Below, piece after piece: positions 29,745 through 38,618 of a stretch of 64,000 bases of DNA. A program made the translations under genes and the position numbers. The first letter of the stretch is position 1; each line of letters opens with the position of its first letter. The DNA is from Aureimonas sp. OT7. Lineage in GTDB: Bacteria > Pseudomonadota > Alphaproteobacteria > Rhizobiales > Rhizobiaceae. The notes beneath the pieces are model-generated. The model was not told the origin of the DNA, made no database searches, and worked only from the letters and a program-made list of their open reading frames with translations. Location of the stretch: positions 3,815,001-3,879,000 of the forward strand of contig NZ_CP062167.1 in NCBI RefSeq assembly GCF_014844055.1, in the 5' to 3' direction.

Positions 29745-32705
29745 CTAGCGTCGAGTCGCTCCTAGAACGAACCGCGACACGGCCCAAGTTGCTTGGTAAG
29801 CTTTAATAGTAACCGCCCAAAGCAGTGGGTGGCGTTGTAACCTGCGCTTCATTCCGTCAGCTATGATAAGGACCCTCCTCGATTTAAGGCGCTCCAGCTC
29901 CGCGGATTGCGCCGCAGAAGCGGCGGCGGACTGCACTGCCCCATTCGCAGATCTTGCCTCTAAGCTTTCCAGAACCGCCTTGGCCGAACGGAGATGGCGC
30001 TGCAACGATACGGCCTCGAAGCGAGATAGACCCGAGGTCACAGTTGAAATTCGCCGGTACCCTTCCCAATCTGCGTAGGTCCGGACCATAGACTTCGGAC
30101 GAACGCGATACAGGCAACCTGTGCGCGGGATTATGACGATGCCGTAACCGTTCGAGACCGCTCCTAGGTAAAACGCCCAATCTTCGTATTTGGCTTTCAC
30201 ATGCGCGCCCCACCCGCCTAGTTCTTGAGCGAGGGGTACCCGAACACCAGAATTTGCGTGTCCGAGAACGTTGTCCGTTTGGGCAATGATCGTTCCTTCA
30301 CCTAGGGGCCTGTAGGTATAGGCTTCCATCGCATCACAACGGTGAAAATCTCTACCATCGCTGAATGCCGTAAGGTACGGCACTGCGGCTACCGCTGACG
30401 GATTAGCCTCCAATGCCTTAACGATATCCCGAATCCACTCATTTAGGGGGACATCATCCGAATCAATATTCAGCAGAAATTCGGTTTTACATTCTCGCAA
30501 AGCCGTGTTGCGTGCGCCTGCGAGGCCTAGGTTTTGGCTATGACGAACAATACGGAAGGGATGAACGAGCTTTTCCGCGCATACGCGCTGCAGTGCCGCA
30601 TGAGACTCAACAGTCGAGGCATCATCAACAATGATGACTTCAGCTGGACTGACCGACTGGGAATTCAGACCATCAATCAACGCTTCGACGTATGAAATCT
30701 CCGTGTTGTAAAACGGTATTAGAACCGTCGCGGTATCACTTATCTTGCTGACGTGTTCATCTCGGAGTCGATGAGACGTGTAGGGTATCTCCAAGTCCTG
30801 TCGTGCATCCAATTGGGTTGTCAGTTCGCCAACGACAAATTGAGCTTCTGACGGGTTGATTCGACAAAACTCTGATATTTTCGCAGCAACGGCCTTTTTA
30901 TCGCCTTTGCAAAGACACCTCTTCCAGATGTCTCCGGAAAACATTTCTGGAACGCCGCCACTCTCCAGTGCAACCATAAGGCCACCATTCGCAACAACGT
31001 CAACTATTGCTAGAGGAAAATTGTCGGCACGATATGGTAGAACAAATAGGGTGTCACCTGCATTGCTTCGAATGTATTCGCACATCTCGAACCAGTCGAA
31101 ATTCTTATACTCTTGAACCGTATACCGATCTTTCAATGATTCAATCTGTGATCGAGGATTGAAGCCTGGCACATCTGGGCCGATAAAAGCCAATTCGGTT
31201 ACATTTGGGGCATTAACTTGATCGCAAGTGTCCGCTGTAAACGCATCAATAAAAATATCGAACCCCTTCATGTGCGATCGCTTGCCTACGAAAGCGACGC
31301 GCTTGATAGGAGAACGTTTTGCCGAGTTAACAATCTTACGTTCGTAGCAATACGGTTCAATGAGAACTCTTTTTGATGAAGGGCTAACACCGCTCTCTCT
31401 ATACAATTGACGGAGAAACTCCGTAGGAAAGACCACAAGATCGGCAGCTTCAACAGCAATTTTTTCCTTTTGCGGGATATAAGCGTTTGAGACTCGGCTC
31501 CATTCCTCGTTTGCGTTTTCGAGATAGAAAGTATTTCCGTGGCAATGGACTACTGCTGAGATCGACGCCGGCAACAAATTCACTCGCCGCGCCTGTGAAA
31601 TGCGACAGCCAATTCCGCCGTAATCCTGAAAATGCACTGTCCTAAGACCAGGTATGACCAGCATCAGCTGAAACATGCACTCCAAAGCTTGGTCTTCACG
31701 GGGCAGATGACGAACTTCGGCTTCCGAAAGCAAAAGCTCCGGCCAGATTACATTGCGCTGTCGCGCCACATCGGTGCAGCTAGGCCTTTCGATCAGAAGT
31801 ACAAAAGAATTAGGAACTCGCTTAGCTTGACTAGCCACAAAGGCCCCGATGCCTCCCGATTTGTTTAAACCCGGGAACTCGGATGTGATGAGGGCGTGCG
31901 TCTCGCCTCGTACTAAGTCTAAACCAAGTTTGGCTAGCTGAGCATAATGGAACCCGGCATCGTAACGAGCCACGGCCACCGAAGTTGAGGCAACATCGTC
32001 AAATTGATTTGGATGAGCGTGGCCTGCAGTTTCCACCCTTAGCCCTGAGCAGTTCAAAAGCCCGCAAAGTTCAACTAGTGTCCATTCGCGAACGTGCGAA
32101 CTGTTTTTCGGAAGACTGTTGTGGTCGATGGGAAATAGCTTTGATCGATCAGGAGTGGAGATGACTAATCGGCTCTGCTCATTTTCTGCAATAATAGACC
32201 TTAGCAAAACCAAAAGTGGGCGCGGATCTATAACATGCTCGATAACATCACTTAAAATAACAACGGTTACCTCATTAGAGGACAAAGCTGTCGCTACCTT
32301 TTCGGTATCAGACCAATCAGCAAAATTACACTCTATAAATTCTGCACTGGTGAGGTTTTCCCTCGCCGTCGCCAAAGAAGCATGATAGTCAACAGCTACA
32401 ACCTTAACGTTCAGATCCTTGACGATATGACCAAGCTTGTGACCGTTCCCACAGCCTAAATCTATTACTCGCTGCGCCCCAATCTTGAGAATAAGCTCCT
32501 TTGCCTTATGATAAACATCAGCCTGCCAAACAACATTTGTCTGCGGATTATCATCAAATATGTGATTGAAAGTCCGCTGAGCCCCGCCACAGCCATAATT
32601 TTTCTCGCTCGAAACTTCGTCAAGCGAAAATGAGAAGTCTTCTATCCTGCCATCAAAATCCACTATGCCCTTGTTGCGAGGCATGACAAAATTTGTACGC
32701 AGCAT
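29745..32705 (-). CDS. three-domain methyltransferase - GT4 - GT2 protein
   Basis: 986 aa. Residues about 45-240 form a class I methyltransferase (motif I IDLGCGNG 81-88, DVIEHV 153-158). About 270-640 form a GT4-like glycosyltransferase (glycine loop SGGIGAF at 283-289, AFVGKRSHMKGFDIF, and an EX7E-like DNFPLAIVDVV at 561-571). About 655-890 form a GT2 enzyme (VLIPFYN 661-667, VDDAS 693-697, DSDD 748-751). An Ala-rich helix and a basic amphipathic tail follow. It probably builds or caps a surface polysaccharide. The start follows AGGAG and lies 1 nt after the epimerase stop. Strongly AT-rich, so recently acquired. Substrates are unknown. Confidence 0.85.
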   Translation of the reverse strand: MLRTNFVMPRNKGIVDFDGRIEDFSFSLDEVSSEKNYGCGGAQRTFNHIFDDNPQTNVVWQADVYHKAKELILKIGAQRVIDLGCGNGHKLGHIVKDLNVKVVAVDYHASLATARENLTSAEFIECNFADWSDTEKVATALSSNEVTVVILSDVIEHVIDPRPLLVLLRSIIAENEQSRLVISTPDRSKLFPIDHNSLPKNSSHVREWTLVELCGLLNCSGLRVETAGHAHPNQFDDVASTSVAVARYDAGFHYAQLAKLGLDLVRGETHALITSEFPGLNKSGGIGAFVASQAKRVPNSFVLLIERPSCTDVARQRNVIWPELLLSEAEVRHLPREDQALECMFQLMLVIPGLRTVHFQDYGGIGCRISQARRVNLLPASISAVVHCHGNTFYLENANEEWSRVSNAYIPQKEKIAVEAADLVVFPTEFLRQLYRESGVSPSSKRVLIEPYCYERKIVNSAKRSPIKRVAFVGKRSHMKGFDIFIDAFTADTCDQVNAPNVTELAFIGPDVPGFNPRSQIESLKDRYTVQEYKNFDWFEMCEYIRSNAGDTLFVLPYRADNFPLAIVDVVANGGLMVALESGGVPEMFSGDIWKRCLCKGDKKAVAAKISEFCRINPSEAQFVVGELTTQLDARQDLEIPYTSHRLRDEHVSKISDTATVLIPFYNTEISYVEALIDGLNSQSVSPAEVIIVDDASTVESHAALQRVCAEKLVHPFRIVRHSQNLGLAGARNTALRECKTEFLLNIDSDDVPLNEWIRDIVKALEANPSAVAAVPYLTAFSDGRDFHRCDAMEAYTYRPLGEGTIIAQTDNVLGHANSGVRVPLAQELGGWGAHVKAKYEDWAFYLGAVSNGYGIVIIPRTGCLYRVRPKSMVRTYADWEGYRRISTVTSGLSRFEAVSLQRHLRSAKAVLESLEARSANGAVQSAAASAAQSAELERLKSRRVLIIADGMKRRLQRHPLLWAVTIKAYQATWAVSRFVLGATRR

Positions 32706-32706
32706 C

Positions 32707-33639
32707 TTATTTTACTCCTGAAGCATTACGCCTATTAAGCCAGTTGACGGTTTGTACGATCCCGTCGCGTAACGATACGCTTGGCGTCCACCTTGTTTCC
32801 CGCTGCAATCTGCTGGTGTCCAGAATGTTGCTCCTAACGTCGAAAGCGCGAGCTGGAACAAACTCAATCTCCGGCTCAATCTTGCATTCCCTAGCGACCG
32901 CACTAACAATGTCTAGTATCGTGTGGCCTTGGCCACCGACGCCCACATTGAAGCATCGCTCAATACCTTGGTAGCCCAAAATACACGACACTGCATCGCT
33001 TACATCGTCGACAAATATATAGTCTCTTACATTTTTTCCGTCGCCAAAAACTTGAACTTTTTTTGTTGAAATTATTTTATTGTATACATTTGGAATTAAT
33101 CCCTGTTGCTTAATTCCAAGCTGATATGGGCCATAAGGATTTGAAATACGAAGAATATATCCTGCAATTCCGTACAAGTGCTCGAAGATGCTTACATATT
33201 TCTCAATCATTAATTTGTTGACGCCGTAAGCTCCAATTGGGTTAGTCGGGTGACTCTCATTTATGGGACTACTAAGGGGCGTTCCGTAGACCGTGCCCCC
33301 AGATGAGAAAAATACTATCTTTCTCACGCCGCTCGCGCGGGCAGCTTCTAGGAGGCGGATGGTACCCACCACGCTACGGGTAACGTCCGCGGCCATCTCG
33401 ACGTTTGCAGCCGGCGGAAAGGTAGCGTGGATTGAATGAATTATCACGTCAGCGCCTTGTAAAGCGGTCGCTACAACGGTTTCATCATTGAAATCGCCTT
33501 GGATAATCTCCGCCCCAACCAACGCCCGAGAGTCCACGAAATGGCGACCAAATGCCCTCACTTCGTAGCCTTGAGAAACGAGCTTTCGGCAGACATTCGT
33601 TCCGATGAACCCGCCGCCTCCAAGTACCACCGCCCTCAT
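32707..33639 (-). CDS. NAD-dependent epimerase/dehydratase
   Basis: 310 aa extended short-chain dehydrogenase acting on nucleotide sugars. Rossmann motif GGGGFIG (7-13), FSSGGTVYG active-site serine/threonine segment, catalytic YGVNK, then ISNPYGPYQ and a FGDGKNVRDYIFVDDV substrate-binding segment, as in UDP-glucose 4-epimerase and related enzymes. It should supply a modified sugar donor to the adjacent glycosyltransferase protein (1-nt gap, same strand). The lowest GC in the window is here (around 33050-33130). Confidence 0.92.
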   Translation of the reverse strand: MRAVVLGGGGFIGTNVCRKLVSQGYEVRAFGRHFVDSRALVGAEIIQGDFNDETVVATALQGADVIIHSIHATFPPAANVEMAADVTRSVVGTIRLLEAARASGVRKIVFFSSGGTVYGTPLSSPINESHPTNPIGAYGVNKLMIEKYVSIFEHLYGIAGYILRISNPYGPYQLGIKQQGLIPNVYNKIISTKKVQVFGDGKNVRDYIFVDDVSDAVSCILGYQGIERCFNVGVGGQGHTILDIVSAVARECKIEPEIEFVPARAFDVRSNILDTSRLQRETRWTPSVSLRDGIVQTVNWLNRRNASGVK

Positions 33640-33812
33640 ATGTAAGCGCCTTTATTCAGAGTCTCGCTGCGTGGTTTGCTACACGCGAGCACTCTGCGGC
33701 AGCAACCTATGGTGGCACGCCTACCATCTAACCCGTTCTGCTGGAAGGGACAGGGCAATACGGAAGCCCCGCCTATCCGCAGTCGAACTTCACTTGACGT
33801 GCCACTGAACCT

Positions 33813-34351
33813 TCATCCAGCGGCGCTTAGAGTCTCGTCCGTTTCTGTTACGCCCTGCGGCGCGGGTTGAGCAACCGGAGTGCCGGTTGCGGCGAGAAGC
33901 CCGGCGAAAGCTGCCGGGGTTTGATAGCCGAGCGAGGAGTGCGGTCTCGTCGTATTGAAATCCTCCACCCATTCGGCGATGGCGCTACGGGCATGGTCGA
34001 GGCCGAAGAACAGGCTCTCGTTCAGGAGCTCATCGCGCATCCGCCCGTTGAAGCTCTCGACGTAGCCGTTCTGCATCGGCTTGCCGGGCGCGATGTAGTG
34101 CCACTCGACGCGATGATCCTTCGACCAGGCTAGGATCGCGTTCGAGGTGAACTCCGTGCCGTGATCGGACACGATCATCCCTGGTTTACCGCGACGAGCG
34201 ATCAGGTCGGTCAGTTCGCGCGCGACACGACGGCCAGAGATCGAGGTGTCGGGGATTGCAGCCAGGCATTCTCGCGTCACGTCATCGACGATGTTCAGCA
34301 CCCGGAAGCGCCGCCCGCAGGCAAACTGGTCATGCACGAAGTCCAGCGGTA
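33813..34351 (-). pseudogene. IS3-family transposase OrfB remnant
   Basis: About 174 recognisable residues of a DDE integrase core: [10 protein letters not shown] (first Asp), [10 protein letters not shown] (second Asp), [18 protein letters not shown] (Glu) and the usual ending [19 protein letters not shown]. Homology breaks off at about 34351, where the frame continues into unrelated sequence, so the 5' part of orfB and all of orfA are lost. The 3' end keeps the natural stop. No complete terminal repeats or target duplication could be defined. Its high GC contrasts with the epimerase gene beside it, so it inserted separately. Confidence 0.85.
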
Positions 34352-34397
34352 AGCATTGTGGTTCCGGTCTGAAACCGCGCTCTCCAAACGAGTCGGA

Positions 34398-34460
34398 AAG
34401 GTGCGGGGCCTAGTGTTTAAACCTCAATGATTTCAATGGTACCTTTCATCCCCGCACCTT
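34398..34460. repeat. 11-bp perfect inverted repeat near the middle att site
   Basis: AAGGTGCGGGG (34398-34408) and CCCCGCACCTT (34450-34460) face each other across 41 bp that include the 8-bp palindrome GTTTAAAC. It lies in 315 bp without a gene (34338-34652), just before att copy 2. It may be an arm-type or transposon-end sequence; function unknown. Confidence 0.75.
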
Positions 34461-34495
34461 ATATAAACCGTTGATTTTAAACATTCTTGACATTT

Positions 34496-34511
34496 CAACT
34501 GGGATCACCAT
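34496..34511 (+). repeat. attachment site copy 2 (internal)
   Basis: CAACTGGGATCACCAT, an exact copy of the last 16 bp of the tRNA-Arg att region at 29581-29596. Upstream sequence is unrelated to the tRNA. It marks the joint between two island segments. Confidence 0.8.
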
Positions 34512-34652
34512 TCCTGTTCAATGTGATCTGTCAGATATTTCTGGCTTTCCGTCAGATTTCTGACCCGATCGGCCCCTCTGTCGGACTCAGGTCATCGACG
34601 CCAAGAGCCCATAGCGGACATTGAAGTCCAGCGATCTCAAACCTATGGTAGA

Positions 34653-35507
34653 TTGGCGGCCAAACAGGCTGTTGCAGGTTTTGGGAGTTTCGCGAAAGGT
34701 GTTTATCTGCATTTAGCATACGAGTTACTTGAAGATTCGCGCGCGTGGGTTCCCGTCCGAAGCGGGGAGTCCGGCAATTTCATCTATCGCCGCGACGATG
34801 GGCTTGCCTATGCAAAGATTGCATCGCCCGCGCGAGTGGCTGATCTTGCCGACGAACGGGACCGCCTCACTTGGCTGCACGGCCGAGGTATCGCCTGCCC
34901 CGAGGTCATCGACTGGCGAGCGACGGAGAAAGGGGCTTGCCTGACGATGACGGCAATCCCCGGAGTGGCGGCGGTCGATCTGTCGGGGGCCGACCTACTC
35001 AAAGCGTGGCCTTCAATGGCGCAGCAGCTTGGTGTTCTGCACAGCCTGCCGGTTGTCCAATGCCCGTTCGAGCGCAGGTTGTCGCGGATGTTCGCTAGCG
35101 CCGTGGATGTAGTGTCCCGCAACGCCGTCAATCCCGACTTCCTGCCTGACGAGGACAAGAACATACCACTACAGGAACTCCTGGCGCGGGTGGAGCGAGG
35201 GCTGCCGGTTCGGCTCGACCAAGAGCGCGCCGATATGGTCGTCTGTCACGGCGATCCTTGTATGCCCAATTTCATAGTGGACCCTCGTAGCCTGCAATGT
35301 GCCGGGGTGATCGACTTGGGGCGGCTCGGAACCGCAGACCGCTACGCTGATTTGGCACTTATGGTTGCCAACGCCGGGGAGAGCTGGACAACCCCGCATG
35401 AAGCGGAGCGCGGCTTCACCATCCTGTTCGACATATTGGGAATCAGCGCGCCAGATCGGGAGCGCCTTGCCTTCTATCTGCGCCTCGACCCGCTGACGTG
35501 GGGCTGA
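34653..35507 (+). CDS. strA: StrA-like streptomycin 3''-kinase (APH(3'')-Ib homologue)
   Basis: Cytosolic kinase phosphorylating the 3''-OH of streptomycin. Nearly the whole length aligns by memory with APH(3'')-Ib: PVRSGESGNF, AKIASP, the DLSGADLLKAWPS block, RLSRMFASAVDVVSRNAVN, NPDFLPDEDK, catalytic HGDPCMPNFIVD, CAGVIDLGRLGTADRYADLA, ending ERLAFYLRLDPLTWG. No ATG is in frame near the expected N-terminus. The listed TTG (34653) gives 284 aa and begins before the left inverted repeat; a CTG at 34707 after AAAGG would match the StrA length better. The partner strB is absent. It differs from classical StrA at many residues, so it is a divergent homologue. Confidence 0.88.
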   Translation: MAAKQAVAGFGSFAKGVYLHLAYELLEDSRAWVPVRSGESGNFIYRRDDGLAYAKIASPARVADLADERDRLTWLHGRGIACPEVIDWRATEKGACLTMTAIPGVAAVDLSGADLLKAWPSMAQQLGVLHSLPVVQCPFERRLSRMFASAVDVVSRNAVNPDFLPDEDKNIPLQELLARVERGLPVRLDQERADMVVCHGDPCMPNFIVDPRSLQCAGVIDLGRLGTADRYADLALMVANAGESWTTPHEAERGFTILFDILGISAPDRERLAFYLRLDPLTWG

Positions 35508-35536
35508 TGTCGCGGAAATCCTAAAACTTGCAACAG
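34669..35536. mobile_element. strA unit framed by 27-bp inverted repeats (IS6-like ends)
   Basis: Left arm 34669-34695 begins CTGTTGCAGGTTTT; right arm 35510-35536, read on the minus strand, begins CTGTTGCAAGTTTT. They match at 23 of 27 positions. The CTGTTGCA core resembles the terminal repeats of IS6-family elements, oriented as if strA replaced the transposase. The right arm starts 3 nt after the strA stop. No transposase and no clear target duplication are seen. Confidence 0.7.
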
Positions 35537-35972
35537 ATCGACGGCCCCCGGAAAATCAGGGATTCTCGTGTCGCATATCTTAGTCGCATTGTTCTTACCA
35601 CTTGTGACAAGACGGGCGGCAGGGTCTGCTTGGAGTGAACGACCGCTTCGTCCTGCATAGCAGACGCCCGATAGGGCAATGCTCCGCTGCGGCCTGGCCA
35701 ACTGGCCCTTGGTCATCCCGAAGACGTTCATTGCCGAACCACCACCTTTCATCCATTTGGATTTAACGAAGCCCTGGCCCTTACCGGGTATGTCGAAAGC
35801 CTTCACGTAGGACGGCCGTAGCGCTTCCTCGATTTCGCGCCGAACCTGTCCCGCAAAGCCTCGACATAGGCGGGATCCCGGAGGTCTTCGGCGGGAAGTT
35901 CGCTGGGCGCGACAGGTTGCGCCGAGAGCGGGTTTTCGGCAAGATTCAGGGCATACCGGGGAGAGGCTTAAT
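35537..35972 (-). other. gene-remnant region without an intact gene
   Basis: 436 bp between the strA unit and the CNNM gene. On the minus strand one frame reads ALNLAENPLSAQ, ELPAEDLRDPAYVEALRDRFG and then stops; an adjoining frame continues KAFDIPGKGQGFVKSKW and NVFGMTKGQLARPQRS. This looks like a frameshifted, truncated coding sequence. No family is recognised. Confidence 0.4.
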
Positions 35973-37001
35973 CTACTCTTCAAGAGCCTCGACAGCGGCC
36001 TGACCCTTTGGCAGCACCCTGTTTAGGATGTCCGCCAGCGTGACCGCGCCCACTACCCGGTTGTCTTTCGTGACGACGGCCAGCTGAACACTTGCTTCGC
36101 GCATGCGCGCGAGCGCTTCATAGACCGGCGTATCGAATGTCAGTACGAAGGCAGGTTTCGCGTGGTCTTTCAGAAGCTCTCCGCCGTCGACAAGAAGCGT
36201 GTCGCGAAAATGTACCACCGACGGAAGGCCGGTGTTCGACAACAACAGAAGCCGGGTCTGATTGGTTGCCAGAGCGATTGCCCTTGCATCGGCTATCGTC
36301 GCATCGGGATGTACGGTCCTAAATGGGGTTCCGCTTAGCACATCGGATAACGGTGTCGAGCCGAGGTCTATCAGGCCGGAGAGCTGATTTTCCAGATGGG
36401 GCTCCAGCGCGCCGACTTCGGCCGAGTGTGCGACCAACTGTCGTATGGTCGCGGCGTCGCGCCCCCCCACGGCAATACTTTCGACGGGTTTAACGCCACT
36501 TGCCTCCACCAGACGGTTCGCGCTTTGATTGATCCAGTTCAATAGCGGCCGCAGCGGCCAGATATAAGCGCGCGCTAGCACTCCGACGGCCATGGCAGAC
36601 CGCTCCGGGTGCGCGATCGCCCACGATTTCGGCGCCATTTCGCCAATGACCAGATGCAGGAACGTCACCACGAACAAGGCCAGCGCGAACGCTAGGCCAC
36701 CCGCCGCCCACGGGGGCAGGCCCCATGCCAGCAGCACCGGCCCGAGTGCTGCATCAACGGCAGGTTTCGTGATTGCCCCTAGTACGAAGGTGCACAGCGT
36801 GATGCCGAGTTGCGCACCGGCAAGCATCAGGGTCAGATCGTTCATGCCGCGCAAGGCGGCGCGAGCCGGCAAGCTGGTAGCTGCCACCTCCTCCAGTCGG
36901 TGCCGCCGCGCGCCGAGAAGCGCAAATTCAATGATGACGAAGAAGGCGCTGAGGACGATCAGCGCAACCGTCGCAAGCATGACAAGGAGCGGGTCGGTCA
37001 T
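35973..37001 (-). CDS. CNNM/DUF21-CBS membrane protein (short, second of pair)
   Basis: 342 aa. A DUF21/CNNM transmembrane domain with about four helices (VMLATVALIVLSAFFVIIEFALLGARRHRLEEV, then LMLAGAQLGITLCTFVLGAITKP, and HLVIGEMAPKSWAIAHPE) is followed by a CBS pair (about 210-330). It lacks the C-terminal CorC_HlyC domain present in its neighbour. The family is linked to magnesium/cobalt efflux. It overlaps the upstream gene by 4 nt, so the two are probably coexpressed and may form a heteromeric complex. Confidence 0.88.
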   Translation of the reverse strand: MTDPLLVMLATVALIVLSAFFVIIEFALLGARRHRLEEVAATSLPARAALRGMNDLTLMLAGAQLGITLCTFVLGAITKPAVDAALGPVLLAWGLPPWAAGGLAFALALFVVTFLHLVIGEMAPKSWAIAHPERSAMAVGVLARAYIWPLRPLLNWINQSANRLVEASGVKPVESIAVGGRDAATIRQLVAHSAEVGALEPHLENQLSGLIDLGSTPLSDVLSGTPFRTVHPDATIADARAIALATNQTRLLLLSNTGLPSVVHFRDTLLVDGGELLKDHAKPAFVLTFDTPVYEALARMREASVQLAVVTKDNRVVGAVTLADILNRVLPKGQAAVEALEE

Positions 37002-38383
37002 CGGACGTATTCCCCGTTCCGGTCTTCCACGAGCCTCACACGCAGCTTTGTCGGCACATGGCGTTCGACTTCAAGAATGTCGATGACGAGCTTACGGTCT
37101 GTCACTTGATCCATTGCGAATTCCGCAGGACCAACAGGTAACGCAACGCTGATGGTGCTGCCCTTCTCGGGCAGCATCCCGTGTACTCCAATCACCAGCC
37201 CGGCAATCGTTTCCGTATCGACCTCTGGCAGATCCTCGCCGATCGTCCGAGCAATCTCATCGAGATGCACATCGCCGTCCATCGTCCAGACGTTTAAACC
37301 TTCGGCAACAATTGAATTCCGCACATCGGTGTCATGCTCGTCGGTTATCTTACCGACGATCTCCATTGCAATATCCTCGACGGTTAAGGCCCCGACGAAG
37401 CTGCCATATTCGTCCACAGCGCATGCCATGCGGCTGTTTTCCCTCTGCAGCAACGAAAGCGCCATAGGTAACGGCATCACCTCAGGTATGATGAGCACGT
37501 CTTTCATCGCCTCGGAGACAGGCGCGTCCAAGCGCCCCTGCTCCAGATATCGGAGAACGTCGGCGAGTTCGATCACGCCGACAGGGTTCTCATTGCTGTC
37601 GAGAACGGGATAGCGGGTGTGTCCCTCCGCCATGAGCTGGCGCATATCCCCCAGCGTCATGTCCGGCCGGACCCAGTCCACGTGCGGCCGTGGGATCATC
37701 GCATGCTCTACATTCTGACGAGGAAATTCGAGGATACGATCCATCATTAGGGAGAGATCGGTCGGCAAGTTGCCGCTTTCGCGTGAATCGGCGATGATAT
37801 GAGCAAGGTCGTCGGCGGAAGCGCTGACATCGAGGTCATGGACCGGTTCGACCTTGATCAACCGAAGGAACAGGTTCGCCGACCGGTCGAAAAAGCTGAT
37901 CAGCCAGCCGAAAACTGCAAGGTACACGATTGTGGAGTTGGCGAGCGCCCGCGACAGATGCGCCGAGTGCGCAATCGCGAGATTTTTGGGATAAAGTTCC
38001 CCGAAGATCATCTGGATAAGTGTTGCGCCAACAAGCGTCGAAATTGTTCCGACGGCAATGCCGATCTCGGCCGGGATGCCGACGCCACCAAGAAGTGTGC
38101 CAATTGAGCGGCCGACCAACGGCTCTGCCACATAACCGACGAGCAGCCCGGTGACCGTGATGCCAAGCTGCGCCCCCGACAGCATGAAACTCGTGCGCTT
38201 GGTAACGGAAAGCGCTCGTTCTGCAGCAGCATCGCCAGCCGCAGCGTCCGCCGCCAGCCGTGTGCGGTCGACCGCCATGTAAGCGAATTCCTGGGCAACA
38301 AAATATGCGTTGGCGGCGATGATTGCCAGAACTGCGATAATTCCGATCACCAGAAGTAGTACTGATTCTATGGCCAAGACCAT
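36998..38383 (-). CDS. CNNM/DUF21-CBS-CorC hemolysin-like protein
   Basis: 461 aa. Domains: CNNM/DUF21 membrane domain (about 1-200, with SGAQLGITVTGLLVGYVAEP and FGELYPKNLAIAHS), CBS pair (about 220-345, VEHAMIPRPHVDWVRPDMT and VDEYGSFVGALTVEDIAMEIVGKI), and CorC_HlyC domain (about 365-450). Probable cation exporter or regulator in the inner membrane; the old 'hemolysin' label has no support. ATG 38383 follows AAAGG without spacing; a TTG at 38377 with better spacing is an alternative. First gene of the pair. Confidence 0.9.
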   Translation of the reverse strand: MVLAIESVLLLVIGIIAVLAIIAANAYFVAQEFAYMAVDRTRLAADAAAGDAAAERALSVTKRTSFMLSGAQLGITVTGLLVGYVAEPLVGRSIGTLLGGVGIPAEIGIAVGTISTLVGATLIQMIFGELYPKNLAIAHSAHLSRALANSTIVYLAVFGWLISFFDRSANLFLRLIKVEPVHDLDVSASADDLAHIIADSRESGNLPTDLSLMMDRILEFPRQNVEHAMIPRPHVDWVRPDMTLGDMRQLMAEGHTRYPVLDSNENPVGVIELADVLRYLEQGRLDAPVSEAMKDVLIIPEVMPLPMALSLLQRENSRMACAVDEYGSFVGALTVEDIAMEIVGKITDEHDTDVRNSIVAEGLNVWTMDGDVHLDEIARTIGEDLPEVDTETIAGLVIGVHGMLPEKGSTISVALPVGPAEFAMDQVTDRKLVIDILEVERHVPTKLRVRLVEDRNGEYVR

Positions 38384-38618
38384 CCTTTGCAGGTTCCGGC
38401 ATCGCGGAACTTGTCTTCCTCGCTCGTCCGCGCAGAAATAACGCAGCGCAATACCGTTAGCGCCATCGTGCAACATCGTCAAAAGGCGGCCTAGCCTCTG
38501 GGAGTTGAGCGTATCCGGATGTGAAGATTGACCTGGACGCCGGCGAGCGGTGGTTGTGCACCGAGACAGAGGCGGTTGCAGCTGGGTGGCGAGAGGTGCG
38601 GAGGTGATCTGCCAACGA

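Noticed and set aside
34729..34944. Short plus-strand frame starting with a TTG inside strA
   Set aside because: Out of frame with the conserved StrA sequence; a shadow.
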